A DNA stretch of 64,000 bases, taken from Roseiarcus sp963741845 (GTDB lineage: Bacteria; Pseudomonadota; Alphaproteobacteria; Rhizobiales; Beijerinckiaceae). Under the pieces are notes generated by a model. It was given only the letters and a program-made list of their open reading frames with translations, did no database searches and had not been told where the DNA came from. The stretch covers positions 186,001 to 250,000 of the forward strand of contig CAVUJV010000023.1 of NCBI GenBank assembly GCA_963741845.1, read 5' to 3'. Position numbers and translations under genes: made by a program. Shown here piece by piece: positions 1 to 9,133 of this stretch. How positions within the stretch are numbered: the stretch's first letter is position 1; each line of letters opens with the position of its first letter.

Positions 1-740
1 GCAGGTCGGCCCAGGTCGAGCGGGCGCCCGAAGATGCGCGCCCAGAGCTGGATCGCCGCCGCGGGGTCTTCTTCGGGCGGCTTTGCGAGGAGCGCGCGAA
101 AATTCGGGTCGGTGAAGTAATTGGCGAGCGCGACCCCGCGCAATTGCGGAAAATTGGCGATGTTGAGGTCGCGCGGCCGCCAGCCGAGCAGCCAGGTGTC
201 GAGCGTGACGACGATCGCCTTGAAGCCGGCCGCCTCCGCGCGCGCGACGAGGCTTTCGGCGAGCGCCTTGTCGGTCGGGGTATAGAGCTGGAAGAACCCG
301 GTTCCGCCGTCGAGCGCCTTCGCGACGTCCTCGATCGGGTCGTTGGAGAGCGTCGAGGCGATCATCGGAACGCCCGTTGCGACGGCGGCCCGCGCCGTCG
401 CAAGGTCTCCACGGCCGTCTTTCGCGCAGGCTCCGATCACGCCGATCGGGCAGAGGAAGAGGGGCGAGGCGAAGCGCATCCCGAAGAGTTCGACCGAGAG
501 GTCGCGTGTCGCGCAGTCGACGAGCATGCGGGGAACGAGGCCCCAGCGGTCGAAGGCGGAGACGTTGAAGTCCTGCGTGCGCTCGTCGCCGCAGCCGCAG
601 GAGACATAGGAGTAGATGTCCGCCGGCATCTCGGCGCGCGCCCGCGCCTGAAGGTTCGCGAAATCGACAGGCAGCCCGGGCTTCTCGCCCATGAGTCCCT
701 TGAGATAAATTCCGATCTGGTAATCGTTGAAGGCGCTCAT
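1..740 (-). CDS. lactate 2-monooxygenase-like FMN-dependent alpha-hydroxy acid oxidase (partial, C-terminus outside window)
   Basis: About 246 N-terminal residues of an FMN-dependent alpha-hydroxy-acid oxidase are visible, and the rest lies beyond the window start. The read begins MSAFNDYQIGIYLKG, continues with PADIYSYVSCGCGDERT, and has the family's TIM-barrel segments (SPLFLCPIG, MIASTLSN, FFQLYTP, VTLDTWLLGWRPRDL). The long insert after the W-R-P-R-D stretch and the N-terminal form fit lactate 2-monooxygenase, which turns L-lactate into acetate and CO2 with O2, better than lactate dehydrogenase LldD. The start at 740 is preceded by a GAGGA ribosome site. It is divergent from the CoA ligase at 1056. 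Family assignment is firm; substrate is inferred. Confidence 0.85.
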   Translation of the reverse strand, partial: MSAFNDYQIGIYLKGLMGEKPGLPVDFANLQARARAEMPADIYSYVSCGCGDERTQDFNVSAFDRWGLVPRMLVDCATRDLSVELFGMRFASPLFLCPIGVIGACAKDGRGDLATARAAVATGVPMIASTLSNDPIEDVAKALDGGTGFFQLYTPTDKALAESLVARAEAAGFKAIVVTLDTWLLGWRPRDLNIANFPQLRGVALANYFTDPNFRALLAKPPEEDPAAAIQLWARIFGRPLDLGRP

Positions 741-1055
741 GGGGTCGCGTCTTTTCCTCGGGGCGCGCGCGCGTCAGGGCTTCTCCGGGAGGCGCTTCGC
801 CGACCGGCGCAACAGATCGCCAATGCTTTGCTCGCGTGCGCGCGAGACGACTCCGGACGTTCCCTCGTTCATCGCCTCTTTTCCTGTCAGGCTTTCGGCG
901 CTCTGCATATCACGTCCGACGCGCTTCGCCAGTGGGGGCGGGATCGCGGCGGCAGGCCAGAGAATCTGGCAGGTTGGAAGTCCTATAAACTTAAACTATA
1001 TTGCGACGCCGCCCGGCGCGACGGCGCTCGACGGATCATCATCGGGAAGGAAGCC
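741..1055. other. divergent intergenic region
   Basis: This 315-bp spacer separates the lactate-monooxygenase-like gene from the CoA ligase. It should carry promoters for both. The only clear element is an AT-rich sigma-70-like promoter towards the ligase. No convincing coding sequence is present. Confidence 0.6.
974..1002 (+). promoter_or_regulatory. sigma-70-like promoter for the CoA ligase gene
   Basis: TTGGAA (974-979) and TATATT (997-1002) are separated by 17 bp in a locally AT-rich patch. The patch lies about 54 bp before the ATG at 1056, which is otherwise in very GC-rich DNA. The match is by eye only. Confidence 0.45.
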
Positions 1056-2711
1056 ATGCTCGGTCCGACCGCCCATGTCGATAGTTTTGCGCGGGACAAT
1101 CTGCCCCCGTTCGAGCTTTGGCCGGACTTTCTGCTCGATGGCTTCGACTATCCGGATTATCTCAACGCCGCCGTCGAACTCAGCGACCGGATGGTCGAGC
1201 GCGGCTTCGGCGACCATGTCGCCCTGATCGGACATGGCCGCCGCCGCACCTACAGGGACCTCGCCGACTGGAGCAATCGCCTCGCGCGCGCGCTGGTGGA
1301 GGATTACGGCGTAAAGCCCGGCAACCGCGTTCTGATCCGGTCCGCCAACAATCCCGCGATGGTCGCGTGCTGGCTCGCCGCGACCAAAGCGGGCGCGGTC
1401 GTCGTGAACACGATGCCGATGCTGCGGGCCGGGGAGCTTACGAAAATCATCGACAAGGCCGAGATCGCGTTCGCCCTCTGCGACACGAGACTTCTCGACG
1501 AACTTGTGGCCTGCGCGAAGCAAAGCCGCTTCCTGAAAAGCGTCGTCGGTTTCGACGGAACGGCCAATCACGATTCGGAGCTCGACAGGATCGCGCTTAA
1601 GAAACCTGCCGACTTCGAGGCCGTGCGCACGGGGCGTGACGACGTGGCGCTGCTCGCCTTCACTTCAGGCACGACCGGCTCGCCGAAGGCGACGATGCAT
1701 TTCCATCGCGACCTTCTCATCATCGCGGACGGCTATGCGAAGCATGTGGTCGAGGTTCGGCCCGACGACGTCTTCGTCGGTTCGCCGCCGCTCGCCTTCA
1801 CCTTCGGGCTCGGCGGGCTTGCGGTCTTTCCGCTGCGTTTCGGGGCGGCGGCCACGCTGATCGAGACCGCGACCCCGCCGAATCTCGTCAAGATCATCGA
1901 GACCCACAAGGCCACGGTCTGCTTCACGGCGCCGACCGCCTATCGGGCGATGCTGAACGCGCTGGACGAGGGCGCCGATCTCTCCTCCCTGCGGGCCGCC
2001 GTCTCTGCCGGAGAAACATTGCCCGCGCCGGTCCACGAGGCCTGGACGGAGCGGACCGGCGTGCCGATCCTCGACGCGATGGGTTCGACGGAAATGCTGC
2101 ATGTGTTCATCGGCAGCCGTCTGAACGAACGGAAGCCGGGCGTCACCGGACGTCCCGTTCCCGGCTACGAAGCGAAAGTCGTCGACGACGATTTCAACGA
2201 GGTTCCCCGCGGCGTCGTTGGCCGTCTCGCCGTGCGCGGCCCGACAGGCTGCCGCTATCTCGCCGATCCTCGCCAGCGCGAATATGTGCAAAAGGGATGG
2301 AACGTGACGGGAGACGCCTTCACTGAGGACGAGGAAGGCTATTTCCGTTTCGCCGCGCGCAACGACGACATGATCATTTCCGCCGGCTACAACATCGCCG
2401 GGCCGGAGGTCGAAGCCGCGCTTCTGAGCCATGCGGCGGTCGCGGAATGCGCGGTGATCGGCGTCGCCGACGAGGAGCGCGGGCAGATCGTCGCGGCTTT
2501 CGTCGTGCCGAAAGCCGGAGTCGTCGCCGATGAGGCGACGGCGCTGCGGCTTCAAAATCATGTGAAGGCGACGATCGCGCCGTACAAATATCCGCGGCTC
2601 GTCCGCTTCGTGGAGGCGCTGCCGAAGACGCAGACGGGCAAGATCCAGCGCTTCCAGCTCAGACTTGACGAAGCGGCCCGGCGGGCCGCGGCGACATCTT
2701 CCGGCCCCTGA
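1056..2711 (+). CDS. 2-aminobenzoate/benzoate-type CoA ligase (AMP-forming)
   Basis: A 551-residue member of the adenylate-forming ANL superfamily. The N-terminus (LPPFELWPDFLL) resembles benzoate and 2-aminobenzoate CoA ligases. The P-loop-like motif FTSGTTGSPKATMHFH lies near residue 200, GSTEMLHVFI is the A5-type adenine-binding motif, and the C-terminal KTQTGKIQRF carries the catalytic lysine. The reading frame is open far upstream, but the ATG at 1056 has an AAGGAAG ribosome site and a promoter 54 bp before it, so that start was chosen. It would activate an aromatic or related carboxylate to its CoA thioester. No ring-attacking enzymes are encoded nearby, so the exact substrate is open. 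Xylulokinase follows 46 bp later. Confidence 0.85.
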   Translation: MLGPTAHVDSFARDNLPPFELWPDFLLDGFDYPDYLNAAVELSDRMVERGFGDHVALIGHGRRRTYRDLADWSNRLARALVEDYGVKPGNRVLIRSANNPAMVACWLAATKAGAVVVNTMPMLRAGELTKIIDKAEIAFALCDTRLLDELVACAKQSRFLKSVVGFDGTANHDSELDRIALKKPADFEAVRTGRDDVALLAFTSGTTGSPKATMHFHRDLLIIADGYAKHVVEVRPDDVFVGSPPLAFTFGLGGLAVFPLRFGAAATLIETATPPNLVKIIETHKATVCFTAPTAYRAMLNALDEGADLSSLRAAVSAGETLPAPVHEAWTERTGVPILDAMGSTEMLHVFIGSRLNERKPGVTGRPVPGYEAKVVDDDFNEVPRGVVGRLAVRGPTGCRYLADPRQREYVQKGWNVTGDAFTEDEEGYFRFAARNDDMIISAGYNIAGPEVEAALLSHAAVAECAVIGVADEERGQIVAAFVVPKAGVVADEATALRLQNHVKATIAPYKYPRLVRFVEALPKTQTGKIQRFQLRLDEAARRAAATSSGP

Positions 2712-2757
2712 CGCTTTCGGCTAAGGGTTCCGCCTTCAACCGGGAGGAGCCCCAAAA

Positions 2758-4257
2758 ATGGCGCAAGCGCATCAGACGTTTCTCGGGCTCGACATCGGCA
2801 CGTCGTCCGTCAAGGCCCTGCTGATCGACGCCGACCAGCGGACGATGGGCGAGGCGACGGCGCCGCTCGGCGTCTCCCGCCCGAAGCCCCTCTGGAGCGA
2901 GCAGGACCCCGACGACTGGGTCGAGGGCGTCGAGGCGTCCGTCGCCGCGATCCGGCGCAACGCGCCGCAGGCCTTTGCCTCCCTCGCCGGAATCGGCCTC
3001 TCCGGGCAGATGCACGGCGCGACGCTGCTCGACGCAAACGACAAGCCGCTGAGGCCGGCGATCCTGTGGAACGACGGGCGCTCCTTCGCGGAATGCGACG
3101 AGCTCAAGCGCCGCGTCCCCGATCTCGAGCGGCGCACCGGCAATCTGGCGATGCCGGGCTTCACCGCGCCGAAGATGCTGTGGGTCGCGGCGCATGAGCC
3201 GGATGTCGCGAAGGCGACGAAGCGCGTGCTGCTGCCCAAGGATTATGTTCGCCTGCGTCTGTCCGGCGAGGCGGCGTCCGACATGTCCGACGCTTCGGGC
3301 ACGCTGTGGCTCGACGTGGCGCGCCGCGCCTGGGACGAGACGCTTCTGGCCGCGACGGGCCTCACGCTCGCCGCGATGCCGAAGCTCGTCGAAGGTTCGG
3401 AGGTCTCGGCCTACCTCTCGCCGGCGGTCGCCAAAGCCTGGGGCCTTGACGGGCGGCGGATTCCGATCGCGGGCGGAGGCGGCGACAACGCGGCGTCCGC
3501 CATCGGGGTCGGGGCGACCGAGCCCGGCTCGGGCTTCGTCTCGCTCGGCACGTCGGGCGTCGTCTTTTCCGTCACCGACCGTTTCGTGAGCCTGCCCGAG
3601 CGCACGCTGCACGCCTTCTGCCACGCGTTGCCGCATCGTTGGCACGGCATGTCGGTCATGCTCTCCGCCGCTTCGTCGCTCTCGTGGATCGCCGCGGCGC
3701 TCGGCCGGGAGAAGGACATCGGCGGGCTGGTCGCGGGCGCGGAAAGCTTCGCCCGCTCGAAGGCGGCGGTCGCCTCCGCGCCGGTCTTCCTGCCCTATCT
3801 CAGCGGCGAGCGGACGCCTCACAACGACGCGGAGGCGACGGGCGTGCTGGCCGGGCTTCGCGCCGAGCATGGCGCGGACGCGCTGGTCTATGCCGTGATG
3901 GAGGGCGTGGCTTTCTCCTTTGCCGACGCCGTCGACGTGCTCGACGCGGCCGGCGCGCGGCCGGTCCGGCCGCTGCTGGTCGGAGGCGGCGCGCGCTCCG
4001 ATTTCTGGGGCCGCATGATCGCGGACGTGACGGGCCTCACGATCGACGTCGCCGCGGGGGCCGAAGCGGGCGCGGCGCAAGGCGCGGCGCGACTCGGCAT
4101 GCTCGCGGCGGGGGCGGGGAGCGTCGCCGAAGTCTGCAAGCGGCCGCCGACGCAGCGCAGCTTCGAGCCCGACCCGGAGCGCGCCGCGGTCGCCGAGCCG
4201 CGGCTCAAGCGCTATCGCGCGCTCTTCGCCGGCGAGCGGGCCGCGCGCTTCGGATAA
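2758..4257 (+). CDS. xylB: xylulokinase
   Basis: A 499-residue FGGY-family sugar kinase that phosphorylates D-xylulose to xylulose 5-phosphate. The first ATPase domain begins FLGLDIGTSSVKALLID. The GLSGQMHGATLLD segment is the substrate-binding motif typical of xylulokinases. GGGGDNAASAIG holds the catalytic aspartate region. The C-terminal VGGGARSDFWGRMIADV completes the second domain. Length is normal for XylB. No xylose isomerase is visible. Transaldolase lies 1.6 kb downstream on the same strand, with a hydrolase between, so both may feed the pentose phosphate pathway, but one operon is not shown. Confidence 0.93.
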   Translation: MAQAHQTFLGLDIGTSSVKALLIDADQRTMGEATAPLGVSRPKPLWSEQDPDDWVEGVEASVAAIRRNAPQAFASLAGIGLSGQMHGATLLDANDKPLRPAILWNDGRSFAECDELKRRVPDLERRTGNLAMPGFTAPKMLWVAAHEPDVAKATKRVLLPKDYVRLRLSGEAASDMSDASGTLWLDVARRAWDETLLAATGLTLAAMPKLVEGSEVSAYLSPAVAKAWGLDGRRIPIAGGGGDNAASAIGVGATEPGSGFVSLGTSGVVFSVTDRFVSLPERTLHAFCHALPHRWHGMSVMLSAASSLSWIAAALGREKDIGGLVAGAESFARSKAAVASAPVFLPYLSGERTPHNDAEATGVLAGLRAEHGADALVYAVMEGVAFSFADAVDVLDAAGARPVRPLLVGGGARSDFWGRMIADVTGLTIDVAAGAEAGAAQGAARLGMLAAGAGSVAEVCKRPPTQRSFEPDPERAAVAEPRLKRYRALFAGERAARFG

Positions 4258-4432
4258 AGCCCTTCGCCATTGCGCCGAGCCGCGCCGGAAATCGGCGATC
4301 GAGCGCGCTGCGATCGGGATGAAATTCTGTCGGGCCGAAAGGTCTCATTGTCGCCACACGAGAGGCGCATCCAGCCGGGGAACCGCGAGGCCATCAGCGC
4401 GGATTCGTTAAGGAAATCTTAAGGATAGACGA

Positions 4433-5734
4433 ATGTTGGGTGCGCGCGGCCCCGGCGCGACGAGCGTTCGCGCGCTCGGCCTGTTTTCGGCGTTCGGCGC
4501 GGCGCTCTGCGTCTCGGCCTGCATCGGCCCGGACATGGCGGAGATGGGCGACTTCTCGCCGTTCCGCGCCGACCTCAACGCGCCCGGGCCTCGCATGGAG
4601 CAGATCTTCATCGCCTCCACCCGCAAGGGTGAGACGGGCGGCGGGGCGCGCGAACTGGCGCCGGAGGCGCATTTCGCGCTGGCGACCATGACGATCCCGC
4701 CCGGCCATCGGCCCGGCTCCATCGAGGAGCCGCTCTGGGGCAAGGCCAACAGCGCCAACGACATCGTTGTAACCGCGGAGCGGCCGCTCGATGGCGACGA
4801 GTTCCGGCAGGAGCTTGCGTCCCATCTTTCGGGACGCATCGGGGCCAACCGCGACATTCTGCTTTTCGTGCACGGCTTCAATACGAGCTTCGACGAAGCG
4901 CGGCAGCGCGCGGCGCAGATCGTGGCGGATTCCCATTTCGGCGGCGTCCCGGTGCTCTTCACCTGGCCCTCGCAAAGCGATCTCTTCGGGTATGTGTCCG
5001 ACAAGGACAATGCGACCGCATCGCGCGACGCGCTGCAGGCGCTGATGCACGACCTCAGCCAGACGCCGGGCGTGGGGAAGATCCAGATCCTCGCCCATTC
5101 GATGGGAGGGTGGCTCTCGATGGAGGCGCTGCGCCAGTCGGCGATCGCGGGCGACCGGACTCTCGGCGGCAAGCTCGGCACGGTGATCCTCGCCTCGCCC
5201 GACATCGACATGGCCGTGTTCGGCTCCCAGATGGCGCGCGTGCGCCCCGCCAGGGTCATCGTTCTGGCGACGCCGAAGGATCGCGCGCTCTCGCTTTCGA
5301 GCGCGCTCGCGCTGTCGCGTCAGCGGGTCGGGGCGATCGACGCGTCCAAGCCCGAGGATCGGGCCGAAATCGAGAAGCTTGGCGCCAAGGTCGTCGACAT
5401 CTCGGCCTATGCCGACGCCGACCGTTTCATCTCGCATGCCGTCTATGCCGATTCGCCGCAGGTTCTGGCGGCCATCGGCTCGGCGTTCCGGCGGGTGAGC
5501 CCCGAGGATGCGAACAAAGTTTCCGACATGGACGCGCGGAACTATCCGGACGCCAACGCGAACCCCAACGCCGTCATTGCCGCGCCGGGCTCGCCGGAAG
5601 CGACTGCCGTCTCCGTTACGGCGCTGCCGCCGCCCGGCGCCGCGCCGGCGACAGGACAAGCGGCTGCAACCCAGCCGGCGACGGGACAATCGACGCCCGG
5701 GCCGACGGCGACGGAACAAAAGCCTGCCCCCTAG
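4433..5734 (+). CDS. DUF900 alpha/beta-hydrolase lipoprotein
   Basis: A 433-residue protein with a lipoprotein signal (lipobox V-S-A-C, Cys30) and a DUF900-type alpha/beta hydrolase core. LLFVHGFNTSFDEA is the oxyanion strand, LFTWPSQ follows, and the nucleophile elbow AHSMGGW places Ser223. YVSDKDNATAS precedes the elbow as usual for the family. The C-terminal 80 residues are low-complexity, rich in Ala, Pro and Thr, perhaps a wall-spanning linker. It probably acts as an esterase-like enzyme anchored in the envelope; substrate unknown. The start at 4433 was chosen because it gives a complete signal peptide. Confidence 0.8.
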   Translation: MLGARGPGATSVRALGLFSAFGAALCVSACIGPDMAEMGDFSPFRADLNAPGPRMEQIFIASTRKGETGGGARELAPEAHFALATMTIPPGHRPGSIEEPLWGKANSANDIVVTAERPLDGDEFRQELASHLSGRIGANRDILLFVHGFNTSFDEARQRAAQIVADSHFGGVPVLFTWPSQSDLFGYVSDKDNATASRDALQALMHDLSQTPGVGKIQILAHSMGGWLSMEALRQSAIAGDRTLGGKLGTVILASPDIDMAVFGSQMARVRPARVIVLATPKDRALSLSSALALSRQRVGAIDASKPEDRAEIEKLGAKVVDISAYADADRFISHAVYADSPQVLAAIGSAFRRVSPEDANKVSDMDARNYPDANANPNAVIAAPGSPEATAVSVTALPPPGAAPATGQAAATQPATGQSTPGPTATEQKPAP

Positions 5735-5830
5735 GCTTGAAAAGCAGCGCCGCAGGCGCGATGCTTCGGTCACGAAAGATCGCGTCAAGCGCGATCCTTC
5801 CCGCCGTCCTTCCGTGAGGAAACCTCCGTC

Positions 5831-6785
5831 ATGCCGAACAAGCTCGAGCAATTGCGTCAGATGACGACCGTCGTCGCCGACACCGGCGACATGGATTCCA
5901 TGCGCGCGTTCAAGCCGACGGACGCGACCACCAATCCGTCGCTCATCCTGAAGGCTTCGGAAATGCCGGCCTATGCGAAACTCGTCGAAGAGGCGATCGT
6001 CGTGGGGCCGCAAGAAGGGGGCGGAAGTCGGCGACGTCACCGACCGCGTCGCCGTGAATTTCGGCACGGAGATCACCAAGATCGTGCCCGGCCGCGTGTC
6101 GACCGAAGTGGACGCCGACCTTTCGTTCGACAAGGATGCCGCGATCGCCAAGGCCCGCAAGCTCATCGGCCTCTATGAGGAGCGGGGCGTCGGCCGCGAC
6201 CGGATCCTCATCAAGCTCGCCTCCACCTGGGAGGGCGTCGAGGCCGCGCGGGTGCTTCAGGCCGAGGGCATCGACTGCAACATGACGCTGATGTTCTCGA
6301 TGGCGCAGGCGATGGCGGCGGCGGACGCCGGCGCGTTTCTCGTCTCGCCCTTCGTCGGGCGCATCCTCGACTGGCACGTGAAGGCGGGCGGCGGCCCTTA
6401 TACGTCCGAGAACGATCCGGGCGTCGAGTCGGTGCGCGCGATCTACTCCTATTACAAGGCAAACGGGATCAAGACGGTCGTGATGGGCGCGTCCTTCCGC
6501 AACCCGGGCGAGATCGAGGCGCTGGCGGGCTGCGACCGGCTCACGATTGCGCCGCCGCTCCTGGAGACGCTCTCCAAGGACGACGGCAAGCTCGAACGCA
6601 AGCTCGATCCCGCTCATCTCGGGCCTGCGCCGAAAAAGATGGCGCTCGACGAAAAGGCTTTTCGCTGGATGCTCAACGAGGACCAGATGGCGACGGAGAA
6701 GCTCTCCGACGGCATCCGCCTCTTCGCCGCCGACCTGCAGAAGCTCAGGGCCGTCGTGCAGCAGCAACTCGCCAAGGCGGCGTAA
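5831..6785 (+). CDS. tal: transaldolase (frameshifted)
   Basis: Transaldolase moves a dihydroxyacetone unit between sugar phosphates in the pentose phosphate pathway. The N-terminus (MPNKLEQLRQMTTVVADTGD, then FKPTDATTNPSLI) is in one frame up to about position 6003. The remainder (WGRKKGAEVGDVTDRVAVNFG, LIKLASTWEG, VMGASFRN, DRLTIAPPLLE) is in another. The Schiff-base lysine is the K of IKLAST. Removing one base at about 6000-6004 (gtcgtggggc) joins the frames into a roughly 317-residue protein of normal TalB length. Both halves are well conserved, so a sequencing insertion is more likely than decay. An AGGA site precedes the ATG. Confidence 0.88.
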
Positions 6786-6824
6786 GGGCGACGAAGGCGC
6801 GTTCGTACATCGGGCGACCGCGCC

Positions 6825-8051
6825 TTGACGGCCTCTTCCTCTGCGCCAAGCTCGCGCCATGAGCCGTCGGGCTCGCCGCTCGAGGTCCTGCTGGTCTTCC
6901 TGAGGCTGGGGCTCACGAGCTTCGGCGGCCCGGTCGCGCATCTCGGCTATTTTCGCGACGCTTTCGTCGTGCGCCGCGCATGGCTGGGCGACAGGGCCTA
7001 TGCGGATCTCGTCGGTCTCTGCCAGTTTCTGCCCGGTCCCGCGAGCAGCCAGGTCGGCTTCGCCATCGGGTTGATGCGCGCCGGCTGGCTGGGCGCGCTG
7101 GCGGCCTGGGCTGGCTTCACGCTGCCTTCGGCTATCGCCATGACGCTGGTCGCCTATGGCGCCGGGCTCCTGTCCGGCGCCGCGGGCGAGGGGCTGCTGC
7201 ATGGTCTCAAGCTCGTGGCGGTCGCGGTCGTCGCTCAGGCCGTGCTCGGCATGGCGCGTTCGCTCGCGGCCGATGCGCCGCGCGCGGGGATCGCGGTCCT
7301 CGCGATCTGGCTGATGGCGCTCGCGCCGGGCGCTGTTGGGCAACTCGGAGCGATCGTCGCGGGGGCGCTGCTGGGTCTCGCGTTCTGCCGGGTCGTCCCG
7401 GCGGCGGATGGGGACGAGCCGGGCGCGCATCCGCCCGTTTCGCGCGCGCTGGGCCCTGTCTTTTTTGGGGCCTATCTCGGCCTGCTTGCGCTGGCGTTTG
7501 CGCCCTGGCGCTCGAGCGCGCTCGCTTTTCTTTCCGCCATCTATCGGTCGGGCGCGCTGGTGTTCGGCGGCGGGCATGTCGTTCTGCCGCTCCTGCAGGC
7601 CGCGGTCGTCGCGCCGGGTCATGTCGCGCAAAGCACTTTTCTGGCGGGCTACGGGGCGGCGCAGGCGATGCCCGGTCCCCTCTTCACCTTTGCCGCCTTC
7701 CTGGGCGCGGCGTCCAGCGCGCCGCCCGGCGGCCCGCTGAACGCGGCCGCCGCGCTCGTCGCGATCTTTATTCCCGGACTGCTCGTCCTCCTCGCCGCGC
7801 TGCCGTTCTGGCACGCGCTTCGCGCGCGTCCGGGCGCCCGCGCCGTCATGGCCGGGATCAACGCCGCGGTTGTCGGGCTTCTCGCGGCGGCGCTCTATGA
7901 CCCGGTATGGACAAGCGCGGTGCGCGGCCCGACCGATTTTGCGCTCGCCGCCGCCGGTTTCGCCGCTCTGGTCGCATGGCGCGCGCCGCCGCTCGCGATC
8001 GTCGCTGGAATTGGCCTCGCGAGCGTTGCGCTCAGCCTTGCGGCTCGATGA
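6825..8051 (+). CDS. chrA: ChrA-type chromate transporter
   Basis: A 408-residue polytopic membrane protein of the CHR family with two homologous halves. The first half carries LGLTSFGGPVAHLGYFRDAFV and the motif LCQFLPGPASSQVGFAIG. The second repeats FGGGHVVLPLLQ and GAAQAMPGPLFTFAAFLGA. This duplicated F-G-G-x-x-H / P-G-P pattern is diagnostic for the long-chain chromate ion transporter. It would export chromate from the cytoplasm, probably in exchange with sulfate or by proton motive force. The start is TTG at 6825; no in-frame ATG exists nearby. No chrB regulator is adjacent. Confidence 0.88.
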   Translation: MTASSSAPSSRHEPSGSPLEVLLVFLRLGLTSFGGPVAHLGYFRDAFVVRRAWLGDRAYADLVGLCQFLPGPASSQVGFAIGLMRAGWLGALAAWAGFTLPSAIAMTLVAYGAGLLSGAAGEGLLHGLKLVAVAVVAQAVLGMARSLAADAPRAGIAVLAIWLMALAPGAVGQLGAIVAGALLGLAFCRVVPAADGDEPGAHPPVSRALGPVFFGAYLGLLALAFAPWRSSALAFLSAIYRSGALVFGGGHVVLPLLQAAVVAPGHVAQSTFLAGYGAAQAMPGPLFTFAAFLGAASSAPPGGPLNAAAALVAIFIPGLLVLLAALPFWHALRARPGARAVMAGINAAVVGLLAAALYDPVWTSAVRGPTDFALAAAGFAALVAWRAPPLAIVAGIGLASVALSLAAR

Positions 8052-8069
8052 GGGCGGCGGGAGTGGCCT

Positions 8070-8539
8070 TCAACGGATCTCCTTCCAGTTCTCCGCGACG
8101 AAGCCTTCCGGGTCGACCGTTACGAGCTTGTTGCCGGCGAACGGCCTGTCCTTTGGTGCAGCGCCAGTCGTAGATCGTTTCGTGCCCGGTCGCGAACATC
8201 GGGATGAAGTCCGAATCCGGGTTTTCGCGGCACCAGGCGGTCGCCCCGGGCAGGTCGCGTCGCGTATCCGCTTTGCCGCAATTGAGGTTCGCGCCGACCG
8301 TGCAGGCCATCAGCGTTTTTCCCACACAGCGCATGACGGAATTGCGCGCCGCTTCCCGGCGCGATCCCGAAAGCTTTGACGACTGCCGGCTGAAGCGCGG
8401 CCGGGACCGGCTTCACCCCCTTGAGGCCGGGACACAGCGGAGCGGCCGCGGCCGGCAGGCTCACGATTGACCCAAACGCCAGCGTCGCCGCGGCGAGATA
8501 CAGAAAACGGCGCAACAGCGAAACTCCTTTCGGCTTCAT
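8070..8539 (-). CDS. small secreted protein of unknown function (two frameshifts)
   Basis: The reading frame begins MKPKGVSLLRRFLYLAAATLAFG with a clear Sec signal ending near AAAAP. It continues as LCPGLKGVKPVPAALQPAVVKAFGI, then changes frame to NSVMRCVGKTLMACTVGANLNC and WCRENPDSDFIPMFATGHETIYDWRC. It changes again to DRPFAGNKLVTVDPEGFVAENW with a stop at 8070. Removing one base near 8355 and one near 8150 gives about 155 residues with a conserved-looking set of cysteines that could form disulfides. The C-terminal WRCTK and VAENWKEI parts look like a small periplasmic enzyme-inhibitor-sized fold, but I do not recognise the family. It is convergent with chrA. Confidence 0.6.
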
Positions 8540-8713
8540 CGGCAGGGGCCCGCGCCCCACACGCGATCATAAGGGCGTGGATGGAAGGACGCATCCCGAG
8601 AGTCATCGCCGCGGTACGCGGGCCGTCATCGGCCGGATGAAGGATCTCTCGGAAAACGTCGGCCATATCGCCTGTCGCGGGTCGCCGCACTTGTCTTTTC
8701 CCGCCGCACGAGC

Positions 8714-9133
8714 ATGGTCCGCGCGGGCAGGACCGCAAAGGGGACTCGGGTCGTGGCTGCTTTGCCCCCAGGGGTCGAGGAAGGCGATTTCGAACTGATC
8801 GAGGCGGCGGTCCGCGAGACGGCGCGGGGACGCTGGTTTCTTGACGAGTTCGTGCGCCGCATGCGGTCGGCGGAGATCGCCGAACTCGTCCGCGCGATCG
8901 ACAGGCTCGACGGCCGCGCGGCCGTCCAGCCCGAAGACGAGGCCGCGCGCGAGCATATCCATCGCGTAATGGCCCTGCTCATGCCGCTCGTCGACTATCT
9001 CGACGCACGGGCCGAGAATTCTGCCGGGCAGGCCCCGCCGTCCGAAACCGCACACGGCGACGAGGCGGCGCTGCGGGCGTTGCTGGCGCTCGACGCTCTA
9101 AGCGTCGCCGACAAGCTTAAGCTCTTTCGCTGA
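8714..9133 (+). CDS. small conserved alphaproteobacterial protein
   Basis: A 139-residue soluble, acidic, helical protein. The core FELIEAAVRETARGRWFL (near residues 26-43) followed by RAIDRLDGRA resembles short uncharacterised proteins common in Hyphomicrobiales; no function is known to me. The C-terminus LLALDALSVADKLKLFR is amphipathic. Its last 36 bp overlap the 3' end of the glycosyltransferase on the other strand, so the two genes are convergent and overlapping. The ATG start at 8714 lacks a strong ribosome site; a GTG at about 8753 is an alternative. Confidence 0.6.
   Translation: MVRAGRTAKGTRVVAALPPGVEEGDFELIEAAVRETARGRWFLDEFVRRMRSAEIAELVRAIDRLDGRAAVQPEDEAAREHIHRVMALLMPLVDYLDARAENSAGQAPPSETAHGDEAALRALLALDALSVADKLKLFR

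Noticed and set aside
5831..6785. Programmed frameshift or pseudogene in transaldolase
   Set aside because: No slippery site or stimulatory structure, and the same +1 pattern is seen in many unrelated genes, so an insertion error is simpler.
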